A stretch of DNA of 24,749 bases from Phytophthora sp. 'mugwort'. Taxonomy: Eukaryota; Oomycota; Peronosporomycetes; Peronosporales; Peronosporaceae. A program made the translations under genes and the position numbers. The stretch spans positions 1-24,749 of the forward strand of contig JAUCEF010000027.1 in assembly GCA_033558025.1 (NCBI GenBank). Direction: 5' to 3'. Below, piece after piece: positions 16,136 to 24,422 of this stretch (position 1 is its first letter; the number at the start of each line of letters is the position of its first letter). Below the pieces are notes generated by a model, which was given only the letters and a program-made list of their open reading frames with translations, was not told where the DNA came from and did no database searches.

Positions 16136-16804
16136 TTATTTTATTTTAAAATTATTATTTTTTATTTTTTGATTTTGAATAATAGTTTGAATATAAGAAA
16201 GTCTTGAAAATTCTTTTTTTGATTTTTTAAATATATTTAAATTATTAACTTTAAAATTTAAATATTTTAATTTATAACAATTAATTAAACGTGTTGAATT
16301 AATTCTTCTTTTATAGAAACCTTTTTTATTATATTTATTAAAATAAAATTTTTTTTTATAATTTAAAGCATTATTTAAATTAATAGGTTTTATAGAAAAA
16401 ATAAATCCTAAAATTGAAATAAAAATTTTTTTATTATTCCAATTTCCACCAAGTAAACGACCTTTTATTGAATTATTTTTTTTTATTAAAATATTTTGAA
16501 GCATTATTTTATTAAATTGATGTAATATATTATAAGTTAAATCATAATTAAATAATATAATATTTTCATATTTTATAGCAATTGTTGAAATTTTATCTAT
16601 TTTTATTAAAGTAAAAGGTAAATAAATGTTTTCATAATTATTAAATTCAATTACATAAGATTCTAAATTTAAATTATTAAATAAAATTGGATTTTCAAAT
16701 AAAATATTTTTTAATTTAAATTTTTTTTTTTTTAAATAATTATTTTTTAAAAATTGTTGATAATTTGATAAATTATTTGTTTTTTGTTTTTTTAATTTTT
16801 TCAT
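16136..16804 (-). CDS. Hypothetical basic protein orf222, possible S1-like ribosomal protein
   Basis: 222 residues, no membrane segment, extremely Lys/Asn/Ile-rich like the ribosomal proteins around it. The start MKKLKKQKTNNLSNYQQFLK is basic. The middle contains YVIEFNNYENIYLPFTLIKI, and a stretch SIKGRLLGGNWNNKKIFISI then LGFIFSIKP. This recalls one S1 RNA-binding fold (G-x-V...G...V-x-I-x-G-x-x-G-F-x-P), so a divergent mitochondrial rps1 is possible. The C terminus is basic, with FYKRRINSTRLINCYKLKYL. It lies within the ribosomal cluster between trnI and atp8, where bacteria have rpl14-rpl5. Being in this operon suggests a ribosomal role, but I cannot name it from sequence alone. Confidence 0.6.
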   Translation of the reverse strand: MKKLKKQKTNNLSNYQQFLKNNYLKKKKFKLKNILFENPILFNNLNLESYVIEFNNYENIYLPFTLIKIDKISTIAIKYENIILFNYDLTYNILHQFNKIMLQNILIKKNNSIKGRLLGGNWNNKKIFISILGFIFSIKPINLNNALNYKKKFYFNKYNKKGFYKRRINSTRLINCYKLKYLNFKVNNLNIFKKSKKEFSRLSYIQTIIQNQKIKNNNFKIK

Positions 16805-16825
16805 TTAAAATAAAAATTTTTTAAT

Positions 16826-16899
16826 TAGGCCTAGTAGGATTTGAACCTACAACTATACCGTTATGAGCGGTATGCTCTAACCAATTAAACTATAAGCCT
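16826..16899 (-). tRNA. trnI: tRNA-Ile (CAU anticodon, lysidine type)
   Basis: 74-nt cloverleaf. Acceptor AGGCTTA/TAGGCCT (one G-U), discriminator A. Anticodon stem ACCG/CGGT around CTCATAA gives CAT. The D-arm TAGTTTAATTGGTTAGAGC and the body closely match bacterial and plant-mitochondrial tRNA-Ile(CAU), whose C34 is modified to lysidine to read AUA. It is the third CAU tRNA of the window. AUA is used as a codon in many genes here. Confidence 0.85.
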
Positions 16900-16901
16900 A
16901 A

Positions 16902-17306
16902 TTATTTATAAATAAATTTTGTTTTAACCGGCAATTTATTAGAACCCGCTTTTAAAACTTTTTTTGCATTTTCTAATGAAATACCGCTAATTTCATATAA
17001 AATTTGACCTTTTTTAACTTTAGCAACCCAAAAAGAAACAGCACCTTTTCCTTTACCCATACGATTTTCTGTAGGTTTTGCTGTTACAGGTGTATCTGGA
17101 AAAACACGAATCCAAAGAAATCCTAATCGTTTCATTTTTCGAATAATTATTCGACGAGTTGCTTCTATTTGTCTTGATGTTAAACGTGTTTCTTTTAAAA
17201 CTTTAATAGCATATTTACCATAAACAATATTATTACCTTTTGTTGTTTTACCTGTAAGTTTACTTTTAAATTGTTTTTTATATTTAGTTTTTTTTGGAAA
17301 TAACAT
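16902..17306 (-). CDS. rpl16: Ribosomal protein L16 (uL16m)
   Basis: Large-subunit protein at the A-site region, 134 residues, full length and the most conserved ribosomal protein here besides L2. Motifs are MLFPKKTKYKKQFKSKLTGK, TSRQIEATRRIIIRKMKRLG, WIRVFPDTPVTAKPTENRMG, KGKGAVSFWVAKVKKGQILY and EISGISLENAKKVLK. Its ATG lies inside the 3' end of rps3: the two overlap by 23 bases, so translation is probably coupled. The start is supported by the standard M-L-x-P-K-x-x-K-x-x-K N terminus. Confidence 0.98.
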   Translation of the reverse strand: MLFPKKTKYKKQFKSKLTGKTTKGNNIVYGKYAIKVLKETRLTSRQIEATRRIIIRKMKRLGFLWIRVFPDTPVTAKPTENRMGKGKGAVSFWVAKVKKGQILYEISGISLENAKKVLKAGSNKLPVKTKFIYK

Positions 17307-18114
17307 AATTAGTATTTTTAATTCTTTGTTTTTTTAAAAATTTAGAATTTAATGTAGTTTTTAGTGGTTTAAAAAAAATCCATAATTTAATACTACAAAT
17401 ACCCGATGGTGTTTTAAATTCATTAAAATGATATTTAATATCATATTCTAAAGTATTTAATGGTATTTTTCCTTTTTGAAAAATTAGTTTTTTTTTACGT
17501 TTTGATTTATTTAAACGACCTTTAAATTGTAAACGATAACCAATAAAATTAGAAAATATTTTAAAAAATTCTTGAAGCATATTATCAATATTATTAATAA
17601 ATTTTTTATGTGTTTTTTTTTTTTCTAATGTTTGTTTAATATAAAAAGTTATAATATTTATATTTTTAGTATAAAAAGCATAACTAAAATTATAAATCAT
17701 TTTTTTAACATTTTTATTAATTCGATTATTTTTTCTTATTTTATCAAAAATTCTTTTTAAATTTTTTCGTAATTTAATTAATTCAAAAAATTGGACATTT
17801 TTGATAAATAATTTAATATTATTATTAATATAATATATATTTAAATATTTAATAATTTGATTATAAGATAATTTATAATATTTTTTTGCATTTTTTTGAA
17901 TATAAACATATATATTTATATTATTTGATGTTTTTACTATATTTATATCTATTAATTTTAAATTTTTATAATTAAAAATATTTTGAAAATATTTTTTAAT
18001 TTCTAAATCAAAATGCAATAAATTAGAATACTCATTATTATTAACAATCCATTGGGAATCCCAATTTTTTTTTTTATTTAATCTTAAACTAATTGGTATA
18101 ATTTTTTGACCCAT
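17284..18114 (-). CDS. rps3: Ribosomal protein S3 (uS3m)
   Basis: Small-subunit protein of the mRNA entry channel, 276 residues. N terminus MGQKIIPISLRLNKKKNWDS then QWIV matches the S3 opening (M-G-Q-K-x-x-P-x-x-x-R-L-x-x-x-x-x-W-x-S-x-W). The C-terminal signature is clear: GYRLQFKGRLNKSKRKKKLI then FQKGKIPLNTLEYDIKYHFN, with GICSIKLWIFF at the end (bacterial G-x-x-I-x-x-x-G-R-L-x-G-x-x-x-A-R...G-x-x-P-L-x-T-x-x-x-x-I-D-Y...G-V-I-G-V-K-V-W-I). The central part is diverged and Asn/Lys-rich, which is usual for mitochondrial S3. It is 3 bases after rps19 and overlaps rpl16. Confidence 0.95.
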   Translation of the reverse strand: MGQKIIPISLRLNKKKNWDSQWIVNNNEYSNLLHFDLEIKKYFQNIFNYKNLKLIDINIVKTSNNINIYVYIQKNAKKYYKLSYNQIIKYLNIYYINNNIKLFIKNVQFFELIKLRKNLKRIFDKIRKNNRINKNVKKMIYNFSYAFYTKNINIITFYIKQTLEKKKTHKKFINNIDNMLQEFFKIFSNFIGYRLQFKGRLNKSKRKKKLIFQKGKIPLNTLEYDIKYHFNEFKTPSGICSIKLWIFFKPLKTTLNSKFLKKQRIKNTNYVISKKN

Positions 18115-18117
18115 AAT

Positions 18118-18354
18118 TTATTTTTTTTTTTTATATATATGTTTTTTTCGTGTATTAATAAATTCACCAAATTTAAAACCAATCATTTTATCATTTATTT
18201 CCAAATTAATAAATATTTTACCATTATAAATACTTACAGAATGATTACTATATTCAGGTAATATTGTTAAATTTTTATTAGTTATTTTTATCCATTGTTT
18301 TTTTTTTAATAAATTAACTTTAAAAAATGGACCTTTATATTTACTTCTAGACAT
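18118..18354 (-). CDS. rps19: Ribosomal protein S19 (uS19m)
   Basis: Small-subunit head protein, 78 residues. Start MSRSKYKGPFFKVNLLKK matches the S19 opening M-x-R-S-x-x-K-G-P-F-x-x-x-x-L. TILPEYSNHSVSIYNGKIFI corresponds to I-x-P-x-x-x-G-x-T-x-x-V-H-N-G-x-x-x, and KMIGFKFGEFINTRKKH to M-V-G-H-K-L-G-E-F-x-x-T-R. Gaps of 3 bases separate it from rpl2 and from rps3, preserving the S10-operon order rpl2-rps19-rps3-rpl16. Confidence 0.97.
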   Translation of the reverse strand: MSRSKYKGPFFKVNLLKKKQWIKITNKNLTILPEYSNHSVSIYNGKIFINLEINDKMIGFKFGEFINTRKKHIYKKKK

Positions 18355-18357
18355 AAT

Positions 18358-19164
18358 TTATTTAATAATTAATTTTTTTTTTGTTTTTTTACGTGTAGGC
18401 TTTCCTTTAGTTATTTTACCTTGTGGTGTTACAGAAGGTCGCCCTCCACTTGTTTTACCCTCACCACCACCATGTGGATGATCGACAGGATTTTTTGCTA
18501 CACCACGTACAGAAGGTCGTCTATTTAACCAACGTGAACGCCCAGCTTTACCTAATTTAATTTTTTTATGATTAATATTAGATACAACACCTAATGTTGC
18601 ATAACAAGTTAATAAAATTAATTTTAATTCACCAGAATTTAAACGAATTCGAGCGTATTTATTATCAATTTTTTGAATTAATTGTGCAGATGTTCCAGCA
18701 CTTCTTATTAATTTTCCTCTAGATTTTGGATATAAACTAATATTATGAATTAAACTACCAATTGGTATATTTTGTAATGGTAAAGCATTACCTACTTTTA
18801 ATTCAGCATTAGGTGAACTTTTTATATATTGATTAATTTTTAAACCTTCCGGTGCTAAAATTAAATAAGATTTAGAATTGTTTTTAATATAAGCGATATT
18901 TGCGGAACGATTAGGATCATATAAAATTTTAATAATATAACCTTCAATATTTTTAGATCTATTAAAATCAATTATTCTATATAAACGTTTATGTCCACCA
19001 CCGCGATGTTTTATAGTTATTTTACCTTGATTATTTTTACCATTAGCACGTTGAAAACCTTTTGTTAAAGATTTAATTTTAAAAATTTTAGTTAAATTAT
19101 CTTTTTTTAATAAAAATGTTTGACGTTGTGATGGTGTTATAGGTTTTATTTTTTTTTCTATCAT
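18358..19164 (-). CDS. rpl2: Ribosomal protein L2 (uL2m)
   Basis: Large-subunit protein needed for peptidyl-transferase centre assembly, 268 residues, full bacterial length. Motifs are KNNQGKITIKHRGGGHKRLY then RIIDF (the R-G-x-G-x-K-x-x-Y-R-x-I-D-F core), NIPIGSLIHNISLYPKSRGK, LIRSAGTSAQLI, KAGRSRWLNRRPSVRGVAKN, and PVDHPHGGGEGKTSGGRPSV with the catalytic-region histidine (D-H-P-H-G-G-G-E-G) intact. It is the first gene of the long minus-strand unit and starts 28 bases from the divergent rps13. Confidence 0.99.
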   Translation of the reverse strand: MIEKKIKPITPSQRQTFLLKKDNLTKIFKIKSLTKGFQRANGKNNQGKITIKHRGGGHKRLYRIIDFNRSKNIEGYIIKILYDPNRSANIAYIKNNSKSYLILAPEGLKINQYIKSSPNAELKVGNALPLQNIPIGSLIHNISLYPKSRGKLIRSAGTSAQLIQKIDNKYARIRLNSGELKLILLTCYATLGVVSNINHKKIKLGKAGRSRWLNRRPSVRGVAKNPVDHPHGGGEGKTSGGRPSVTPQGKITKGKPTRKKTKKKLIIK

Positions 19165-19192
19165 TTTATATGGTATATAGATAAAATCTATT
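19165..19192. promoter_or_regulatory. Divergent intergenic region rpl2/rps13
   Basis: Only 28 bases separate the rpl2 start (minus) from the rps13 start (plus). The region is almost entirely A/T (TTATATGGTATATAGATAAA segment). As the only place where the two large units diverge it would have to hold, or lie next to, promoters for both, unless transcription starts elsewhere and passes through. No consensus is identifiable from sequence alone. Confidence 0.3.
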
Positions 19193-19627
19193 ATGTTATA
19201 TATTTTTAATAAAACAATTTCAGATTCAAAAAGTATTTTATATTCATTAACTATATTATATGGTATTAATGAATTTCAATCCAAGAAAATTTGTAAAAAT
19301 ATAGGAATTAATCCTCAAATCACCCTTAATAAACTTAAAAACAACCATGTAAACCGACTGGTTAATTATATTAATAAAAATTTAAAAGTTGAACAACTTT
19401 TAAAAAAAATTAAAACTGAAAGATTAAATGAATTAGTAGAAATTAAAAGTAATCGTGGAATTAGACAAAGTCAGGGATTACCTGTTAGAGGACAACGTAC
19501 TCATACAAATTCAAAAACATCTAAAAAATTAAAAAAAATTTTTATTCAAAAACGTATTTCACGTAATAAACGACCATTTAAAAGTCAAAAAAAAAAAAAA
19601 AAGATAAAGTTATTATTCTATGAATAA
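19193..19627 (+). CDS. rps13: Ribosomal protein S13 (uS13m)
   Basis: Small-subunit head protein, 144 residues, a little longer than the bacterial 118 because of a lysine-rich tail. SILYSLTILYGINEFQSKKI then CKNIGIN matches A-L-x-x-I-x-G-I-G-x-x-x-A-x-x-I-x-x-x-x-G-I. ERLNELVEIKSNRGIRQSQG then LPVRGQRTHTNSKTSKK is the family signature (G-x-R-H-x-x-G-L-P-V-R-G-Q-R-T-x-T-N-A-R-T). It overlaps the start of rps11 by 8 bases, so the two are probably translated together, keeping the bacterial alpha-operon order rps13-rps11. Confidence 0.97.
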   Translation: MLYIFNKTISDSKSILYSLTILYGINEFQSKKICKNIGINPQITLNKLKNNHVNRLVNYINKNLKVEQLLKKIKTERLNELVEIKSNRGIRQSQGLPVRGQRTHTNSKTSKKLKKIFIQKRISRNKRPFKSQKKKKKIKLLFYE

Positions 19628-20033
19628 AAATAAATATAATTTTAAAAATAAATTTAAAAAAAAAATAAATTTAAAAAAAAAAAATCCTTTAATTTTAACA
19701 AATTTACATATTACAGCAAATTTAAAAAATACTATTATAAGTTTAACAACTTATAAAGGAAATCTTTTAAAACAATGGTCTACAAAATCATTAAAAAAAA
19801 CACGTTTTAAAAAAAATACACCATATAATGTTCAATTAATTGTATATAAAATTAATAAATATCTTCAATTAAAAAAAATAAAAAAATTAAAAATTTATTT
19901 ACATGGTACTGGTTTAGGTCGATATAATGTTTTAAAAAATATAAAAAATAAAAAAATTAAAATAAAATATATTTTAGATAAAACAACAAAACCTTTTAAT
20001 GGTTGTAGATTAAAAAAACAAAAAAGACGTTAA
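19620..20033 (+). CDS. rps11: Ribosomal protein S11 (uS11m)
   Basis: Small-subunit platform protein, 137 residues. The N-terminal 30 residues are almost pure Lys/Asn/Phe. The core has TNLHITANLKNTIISLTTYK (family V-x-x-x-x-F-N-N-T-I-V-T-x-T), GNLLKQWSTKSLKKTRFKKN (G-x-x-x-x-W-S-S-x-G-x-x-x-F-K-G), LKIYLHGTGLGRYNVLKNIK (V-x-x-x-G-x-G-x-G-R), and the C-terminal DKTTKPFNGCRLKKQKRR (D-x-T-P-x-P-H-N-G-C-R-P-P-K-x-R-R). It is followed 9 bases later by trnS. Confidence 0.96.
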   Translation: MNKNKYNFKNKFKKKINLKKKNPLILTNLHITANLKNTIISLTTYKGNLLKQWSTKSLKKTRFKKNTPYNVQLIVYKINKYLQLKKIKKLKIYLHGTGLGRYNVLKNIKNKKIKIKYILDKTTKPFNGCRLKKQKRR

Positions 20034-20042
20034 TTTTAATAT

Positions 20043-20127
20043 GGATAGGTGATCGAGTGGTTTAAGGTGTCAGTCTTGAAAACTGAAGTATGTAATAATA
20101 CCGTGGGTTCAAATCCCACTCTATCCT
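20043..20127 (+). tRNA. trnS: tRNA-Ser (UGA)
   Basis: 85-nt class II tRNA with a long variable arm. Acceptor GGATAGG/TCTATCC, discriminator T. Anticodon stem CAGT/ACTG around CTTGAAA gives TGA. T-loop TTCAAAT. Confidence 0.93.
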
Positions 20128-20131
20128 TTAA

Positions 20132-20202
20132 AAGCTAGAGACGGATTCGAACCGTCATTAAAGGATTTGCAGTCCTTTACATTACCTTTATGTTATCTAG
20201 CC
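20132..20202 (-). tRNA. trnC: tRNA-Cys (GCA)
   Basis: 71-nt cloverleaf on the strand opposite to its neighbours. Acceptor GGCTAGA/TCTAGCT, discriminator T. Anticodon stem AAGGA/TCCTT around CTGCAAA gives GCA. T-loop TTCGAAT. It lies tail-to-tail with trnS, 4 bases apart. Confidence 0.93.
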
Positions 20203-20219
20203 AAAATAAATTATATTAT

Positions 20220-20423
20220 ATGAATAAAAATAAAAAATTTTTTACCTATAAAAATAAAATTATTTTAACAAATGGATCTTCTTTAAAAATAACATCTATT
20301 AAGTATTTAAAAAATTATCAATTAAATTTAAGAATTTTTAAAGAAACAGATATTATTACAAATACAAATATCAATTTAAATAAAAGTAAATTAAATTTTA
20401 TAAAAAAAAATAAATTAAATTAA
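20220..20423 (+). CDS. rpl31: Probable ribosomal protein L31 (bL31m-like)
   Basis: A basic 67-residue protein. The frame extends upstream to 20190 inside the complement of trnC, so the ATG at 20220, just outside the tRNA, is preferred. It contains FTYKNKIILTNGSSLKITSI, a short beta-like segment with N-G-S-S, then KETDIITNTNINLNKSK. This pattern and the position after rps13-rps11 fit the divergent rpl31 known in some stramenopile mitochondrial genomes, but the family is short and poorly conserved. The Cys and His residues of bacterial L31 are absent. It could be another small ribosomal protein. Its 3' end overlaps the end of the convergent tatC by 9 bases. Confidence 0.5.
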   Translation: MNKNKKFFTYKNKIILTNGSSLKITSIKYLKNYQLNLRIFKETDIITNTNINLNKSKLNFIKKNKLN

Positions 20424-21160
20424 TTTATATTTATTTAAATATATTGAAATATAAATAAATATTTCAAAAAAAAAAAAAAAGATAAAATAAATTAATATAA
20501 AATTAAATATATCTGGTGGTGTAATTAAAGCACTCAATAATATTATTTTTAAATAAAAGAATTTTCTTAAATTAATAATTATTTTAATTTTTAAAATATT
20601 ATTTGATATAAAAAAAAATAAAGAAAAAAAATAAATAAATATTATAAATATATAAATAAAAGAAGAAAAAATAAAATCAAAATAATTATCAATTTTTGGT
20701 TCAAAATAAATTGTTAAAAGATATAAATTTGAAAAATTTAAATTTAATAAAAAATCCCAAATATGTGGAATAATATTAGTAAAAATAAATTTTATTATAA
20801 AAAAATTAAAAATTATAAAAAAAAATATAAAATTTTATAAAAATAAAATTTTCAAATTTATATAAACCTTTTGATAAAAAAAACCAAAATAATAAAAAAC
20901 TTAATTGAATTGTTATAAAAGTTGTTATGAAAATTGCTATAAAAATATTAGTAATAAAAATTTCAGTAATATTAGTAAAAATAAAATATTTTAACATATT
21001 TTTATTAAGTAAATTATTAACTAATAAATATATTAATTGATCAGAAAAATAATATGAAATTATAAAAAGATAAAAAAAAGTGATTAAAAGTATAAAAAAA
21101 TTATATTTTAATTCAAATAAATGTAATTGTAAATAAGTTATTATTTTTTTTTTTTTTCAT
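20415..21160 (-). CDS. tatC: Twin-arginine translocase subunit TatC, interrupted by two frameshifts
   Basis: Polytopic core of the Tat pathway (mttB/ymf16 in other mitochondria), moving folded proteins across the inner membrane. The ATG at 21160 is followed by a 14-base A run on the coding strand (21144-21157). With one base fewer it reads ...ITYLQLHLFELKYNFFILLI, the TatC opening (H-L-x-E-L). MLKYFIFTNITEIFITNIFI matches the F-x-x-x-P-x-E-x-F conserved segment. A second shift lies in the 9-base run at 20817-20825. Beyond it the frame is open to TAA 20415-20417 and carries IPHIWDFLL and the diagnostic ALITPPDIFN. With both single bases omitted the protein has 247 residues, normal for TatC, with about six hydrophobic segments. 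It is on the strand opposite to its neighbours. Confidence 0.85.
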
Positions 21161-21178
21161 ATATTTAAAAAAATATTA

Positions 21179-21261
21179 GCCTACTTGGTGAAATTGGTAA
21201 ACACGATAGATTTAAAATCTGTTCCCTTTTAGGGTTATTGGTTCAAGTCCAATAGTAGGTA
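21179..21261 (+). tRNA. trnL: tRNA-Leu (UAA)
   Basis: 83-nt class II tRNA. Acceptor GCCTACT/AGTAGGT, discriminator A. Anticodon stem ATAGA/TCTGT around TTTAAAA gives TAA. Variable arm CCCTTTTAGGG. UUA is the dominant leucine codon here. Confidence 0.93.
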
Positions 21262-21269
21262 TTTTTATT

Positions 21270-21352
21270 ATCAAAGTGGTGAAATTGGTAAACACGTTAC
21301 ACTTAGGATGTAAAGCTTAAAAGCGTTAAGGGTTCAAATCCCTTCTTTGATA
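21270..21352 (+). tRNA. trnL: tRNA-Leu (UAG)
   Basis: 83-nt class II tRNA. Acceptor ATCAAAG/CTTTGAT, discriminator A. Anticodon stem TTACA/TGTAA around CTTAGGA gives TAG. The D-arm is nearly identical to that of the preceding tRNA-Leu (GTGAAATTGGTAAACACG shared), suggesting an old tandem duplication. Confidence 0.93.
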
Positions 21353-21434
21353 TTACTATAATAATATATTTTAAATAAAATATATCTTTTTAGTGAAAAT
21401 AAATTTATATTTTATTTAATTTTTTATCATTAAA

Positions 21435-23443
21435 ATGATTAATATATATATTAACAATATCGAATTAAAAGTTAATAAAAATTTAACAGTTTTACAAGCA
21501 TGTAATAATTTTAAAATTCAAATCCCTAAATTCTGTTTTCAAGAGAATTTACAAATTGCCGGTAATTGTCGTATGTGTTTAGTTGAAATCGAAAATTCCC
21601 CTAAACCTGTAGCTTCATGTGCAATGCCTTTAATACCAAATATGAAAATATTTACTAATACTCCTTTAGTACAAAAAGCACGTGAAAGTGTATTAGAATT
21701 TCTTTTAATAAATCATCCATTAGATTGTCCTATTTGTGATCAAGCGTCAGAATGTGATTTACAAGATCAAACAATGATTTTTGGATCGGATCGTAGTCGT
21801 TTTTTTTTTAAAAAACGTGGCGTTGAAGATAAATATTGTGGTCCTTTTATTAAAACAATTATGACAAGATGTATTCATTGTACACGTTGTGTACGTTTTG
21901 CTAATGAAATTTGTGGAATTGACGGTTTAGGTACAACAGGTCGTGGTAATAAAACTGAAATTAATTTTTATTCTTCAAATATTTTTAAATCCGAATTTTC
22001 TGGTAATTTAGTAGATTTATGTCCTGTTGGTGCATTAACTTCTAAACCCTATACTTTTAAAGCACGTTCTTGGGAATTAAAAAAAAAAGAGGGTATTGCT
22101 ATTTTAGATAGTATTGGTTCAAATATTAAAATTGATATTTTTAATAATGAAATTATACGTATTTTACCTAAAACTAATTTTAATATTAATAAAGAATGGA
22201 TATCAGATAAAACAAGATATTTTTTTGATAGTTTAAAATATCAACGATTAAAATATCCATTATTAAAAGATAATCAAAACAATTTTCATAGGATTTCTTG
22301 GTTAGATGCTCTAAATATTATTAATAAAAAATTGATAATTACAGATAGTTTTAATGCTAAAAGTATTATTGGTGATTTAACTGATTTAGAATCTCTTTTT
22401 TTATTAAAAAAAAATTTAAATAAATTAGGAATTTCAAATGTAAATTATGAACAATTTTTAAAAAATCGACAAATTAAGATAAATTCTGATTTAGCTTCAA
22501 ATTTTTTATTTAATAATACTTTAAAATCTATTGAAGAATCTGATGTTTGTTTAATAATTGGTAGTGATATTCGTCAAGAAGGTTCTATTTTAAATATTCA
22601 TTTAATTAATCGTTTAAAAAAAGGAAATTTTAAAATAGCATATATCGGTAATAAAATTAATTTTACTTATCCAGTAAAACATTTAGGATTAACTTTTAAA
22701 ACTTTAATAAATATTATTTTAGGAAAACATGTATTTTGTAAACAATTAAAAAAAGCAAAAAAAACCTTTAATTATTATAGGTAGTAATATTTTAAATCAA
22801 AAAAATGGTTTTTTTTTTATTATCAAAATTAAAAAATTTATCATTTATTAACCATAATATTAATTTCTTTAATTTTCAAACTTCTTTAATTAATTTTTTT
22901 GAAATTACTTTTCCAAAATCATTAAATATGTTAAATAATTCAAAATTATATTATTTATTTAATACAAATTTACAAAATAAATTAAAAATAACTAAAAATA
23001 GTTTTGTTATTTATCAAGGACATCATTTTACTAAAGATGCTCAAAATTCAAATCTAATTTTACCTGGATTAACTTTTTTAGAAAAAAATGGAATGTATAT
23101 TAATTTAGAAGGTTTTATTCAAAAAAATGAACAAATTTTAAATGTAAATATAGAACAACGTAAAGATTCTATAATTTATAGAAATCTTTATAAATTTTTA
23201 TTAAATAAAAATCAATCTAAATCAGAAGCTTTTTTAAAAATTAAAGATATTTTACCTTATTTATTAAAAAAAAAAATAAAAATTATTTATAATTTTAGTT
23301 TTAATAAAAAATTTTTAAAAATTAATATTAATTTTTTAGATTCATTAATTAAAAATAATTATTATACAAATATATTAGAACAATATTCAAAAATATTGAT
23401 TAATTCTAATAAAATTTTCAAAAATCAATCAAAATTATTATGA
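21435..23443 (+). CDS. nad11: NADH dehydrogenase subunit 11 (NuoG-like), interrupted by two frameshifts
   Basis: Iron-sulfur subunit of the complex I peripheral arm. The N-terminal 200 residues contain all expected cluster ligands: Cys34, Cys45, Cys48 and Cys62 for the 2Fe-2S cluster; His94, Cys98, Cys101 and Cys107 for one 4Fe-4S; Cys146, Cys149, Cys152 and Cys196 for the other. The molybdopterin-oxidoreductase-like domain follows. The first frame stops at 22782-22784. One base fewer in the A8 run at 22757-22764 gives [17 protein letters not shown], and one fewer in the T10 run at 22809-22818 joins to [12 protein letters not shown]. The frame then runs to TGA 23441-23443, passing [20 protein letters not shown] then [16 protein letters not shown]. 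The full product is 668 residues, unlike lineages that keep only the N-terminal half. Its stop overlaps the nad1 ATG (ATGA). Confidence 0.92.
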
Positions 23444-24420
23444 TATACACAATTTTAAAATTTTTAATTTTCATATTACCTTTATTAATTGCTGTGGCTT
23501 ATTTTACTTTAGTTGAACGTAAAATATTAGCTTCTATTCAAAGAAGAAGAGGACCTAATGTTGTAGGTACTTTTGGATTATTACAACCATTAGCTGATGG
23601 TCTTAAATTATTCGTAAAAGAAACAATTTTACCAAGTAATGCTGATGTAATTTTATTTATATTTGCACCTATTTTAGCTTTTTTTTTAAGTCTATTAAGT
23701 TGGACAATAATACCTTTAGGTTTTGGTATGTTTTTTACTGAATTAAATATTGGTATTTTATATTTAATAGCAATTTCATCTTTAGGTGTATACGGTGTTA
23801 TTATAGGTGGTTGGTCAAGTAATTCTAAATATTCGTTTTTAGGGGCTTTAAGATCAACAGCACAAATGATTTCATATGAATTAACTATTGGGTTTTCAAT
23901 TCTTTCAGTAATTGTTTGTGCAAAATCTTTAAATTTAATTTCTATTATTTGGGCACAAAAAACGGTATGGTATTGTTTTCCTCTTTTTCCTATTTTTATA
24001 ATTTTTTTTATATCTTGTTTAGCAGAAACAAATCGACATCCCTTTGATTTACCTGAAGCTGAAGCTGAATTAGTTTCAGGTTATAATGTAGAATATTCTG
24101 CAATGGGTTTTGCATTATTTTTTTTAGGTGAATATGCTAATATGTTATTAATGAGTAGTTTAACTACGATTTTATTTTTAGGTGGTTGGTTAGCACCTTT
24201 CCCTTTTAGTATAAATTGTATTAATTTTTTACCCGGATCTTTTTGGTTTAGTATTAAAATTTGTTTTTTTGTTGTTTTATTTGTAGTTGCTCGAGCTATT
24301 TTACCTCGATATCGTTATGACCAATTAATGCGTTTAGGTTGGAAAGTATTTCTACCTTTTTCATTATCCTGGTTTTTATATACTGCAAGTATTTTAATAA
24401 GTTTTAATTGGTTAATTTAA
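23440..24420 (+). CDS. nad1: NADH dehydrogenase subunit 1
   Basis: Membrane subunit of complex I at the quinone-binding junction, 326 residues, full length. Motifs are [20 protein letters not shown] then [38 protein letters not shown], and [20 protein letters not shown] with [20 protein letters not shown] (the E-x-N-R-x-P-F-D-x-x-E-x-E-S/A-E-L-V-x-G-x-x-x-E-Y signature), ending with [20 protein letters not shown]. Eight or so membrane helices are evident. Its start overlaps the nad11 stop by 4 bases (ATGA), implying coupled translation, and nad4L starts 2 bases after its TAA. Confidence 0.99.
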   Translation: MIYTILKFLIFILPLLIAVAYFTLVERKILASIQRRRGPNVVGTFGLLQPLADGLKLFVKETILPSNADVILFIFAPILAFFLSLLSWTIIPLGFGMFFTELNIGILYLIAISSLGVYGVIIGGWSSNSKYSFLGALRSTAQMISYELTIGFSILSVIVCAKSLNLISIIWAQKTVWYCFPLFPIFIIFFISCLAETNRHPFDLPEAEAELVSGYNVEYSAMGFALFFLGEYANMLLMSSLTTILFLGGWLAPFPFSINCINFLPGSFWFSIKICFFVVLFVVARAILPRYRYDQLMRLGWKVFLPFSLSWFLYTASILISFNWLI

Positions 24421-24422
24421 TT

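Noticed and set aside
21147..21160. UGA as a tryptophan codon (tatC frame)
   Set aside because: The single TGA there arises only in the uncorrected frame. trnW has anticodon CCA, and all intact genes use TGG only.
22805..23443. Separate 212-codon gene or independently encoded second half of nad11
   Set aside because: The segment between the two ORFs encodes matching NuoG residues in the third frame, so a single gene with two shifts explains it better than two genes.
24408..24422. TTG start for nad4L
   Set aside because: It lies inside the end of nad1. ATG 24423 gives the usual length and N terminus.
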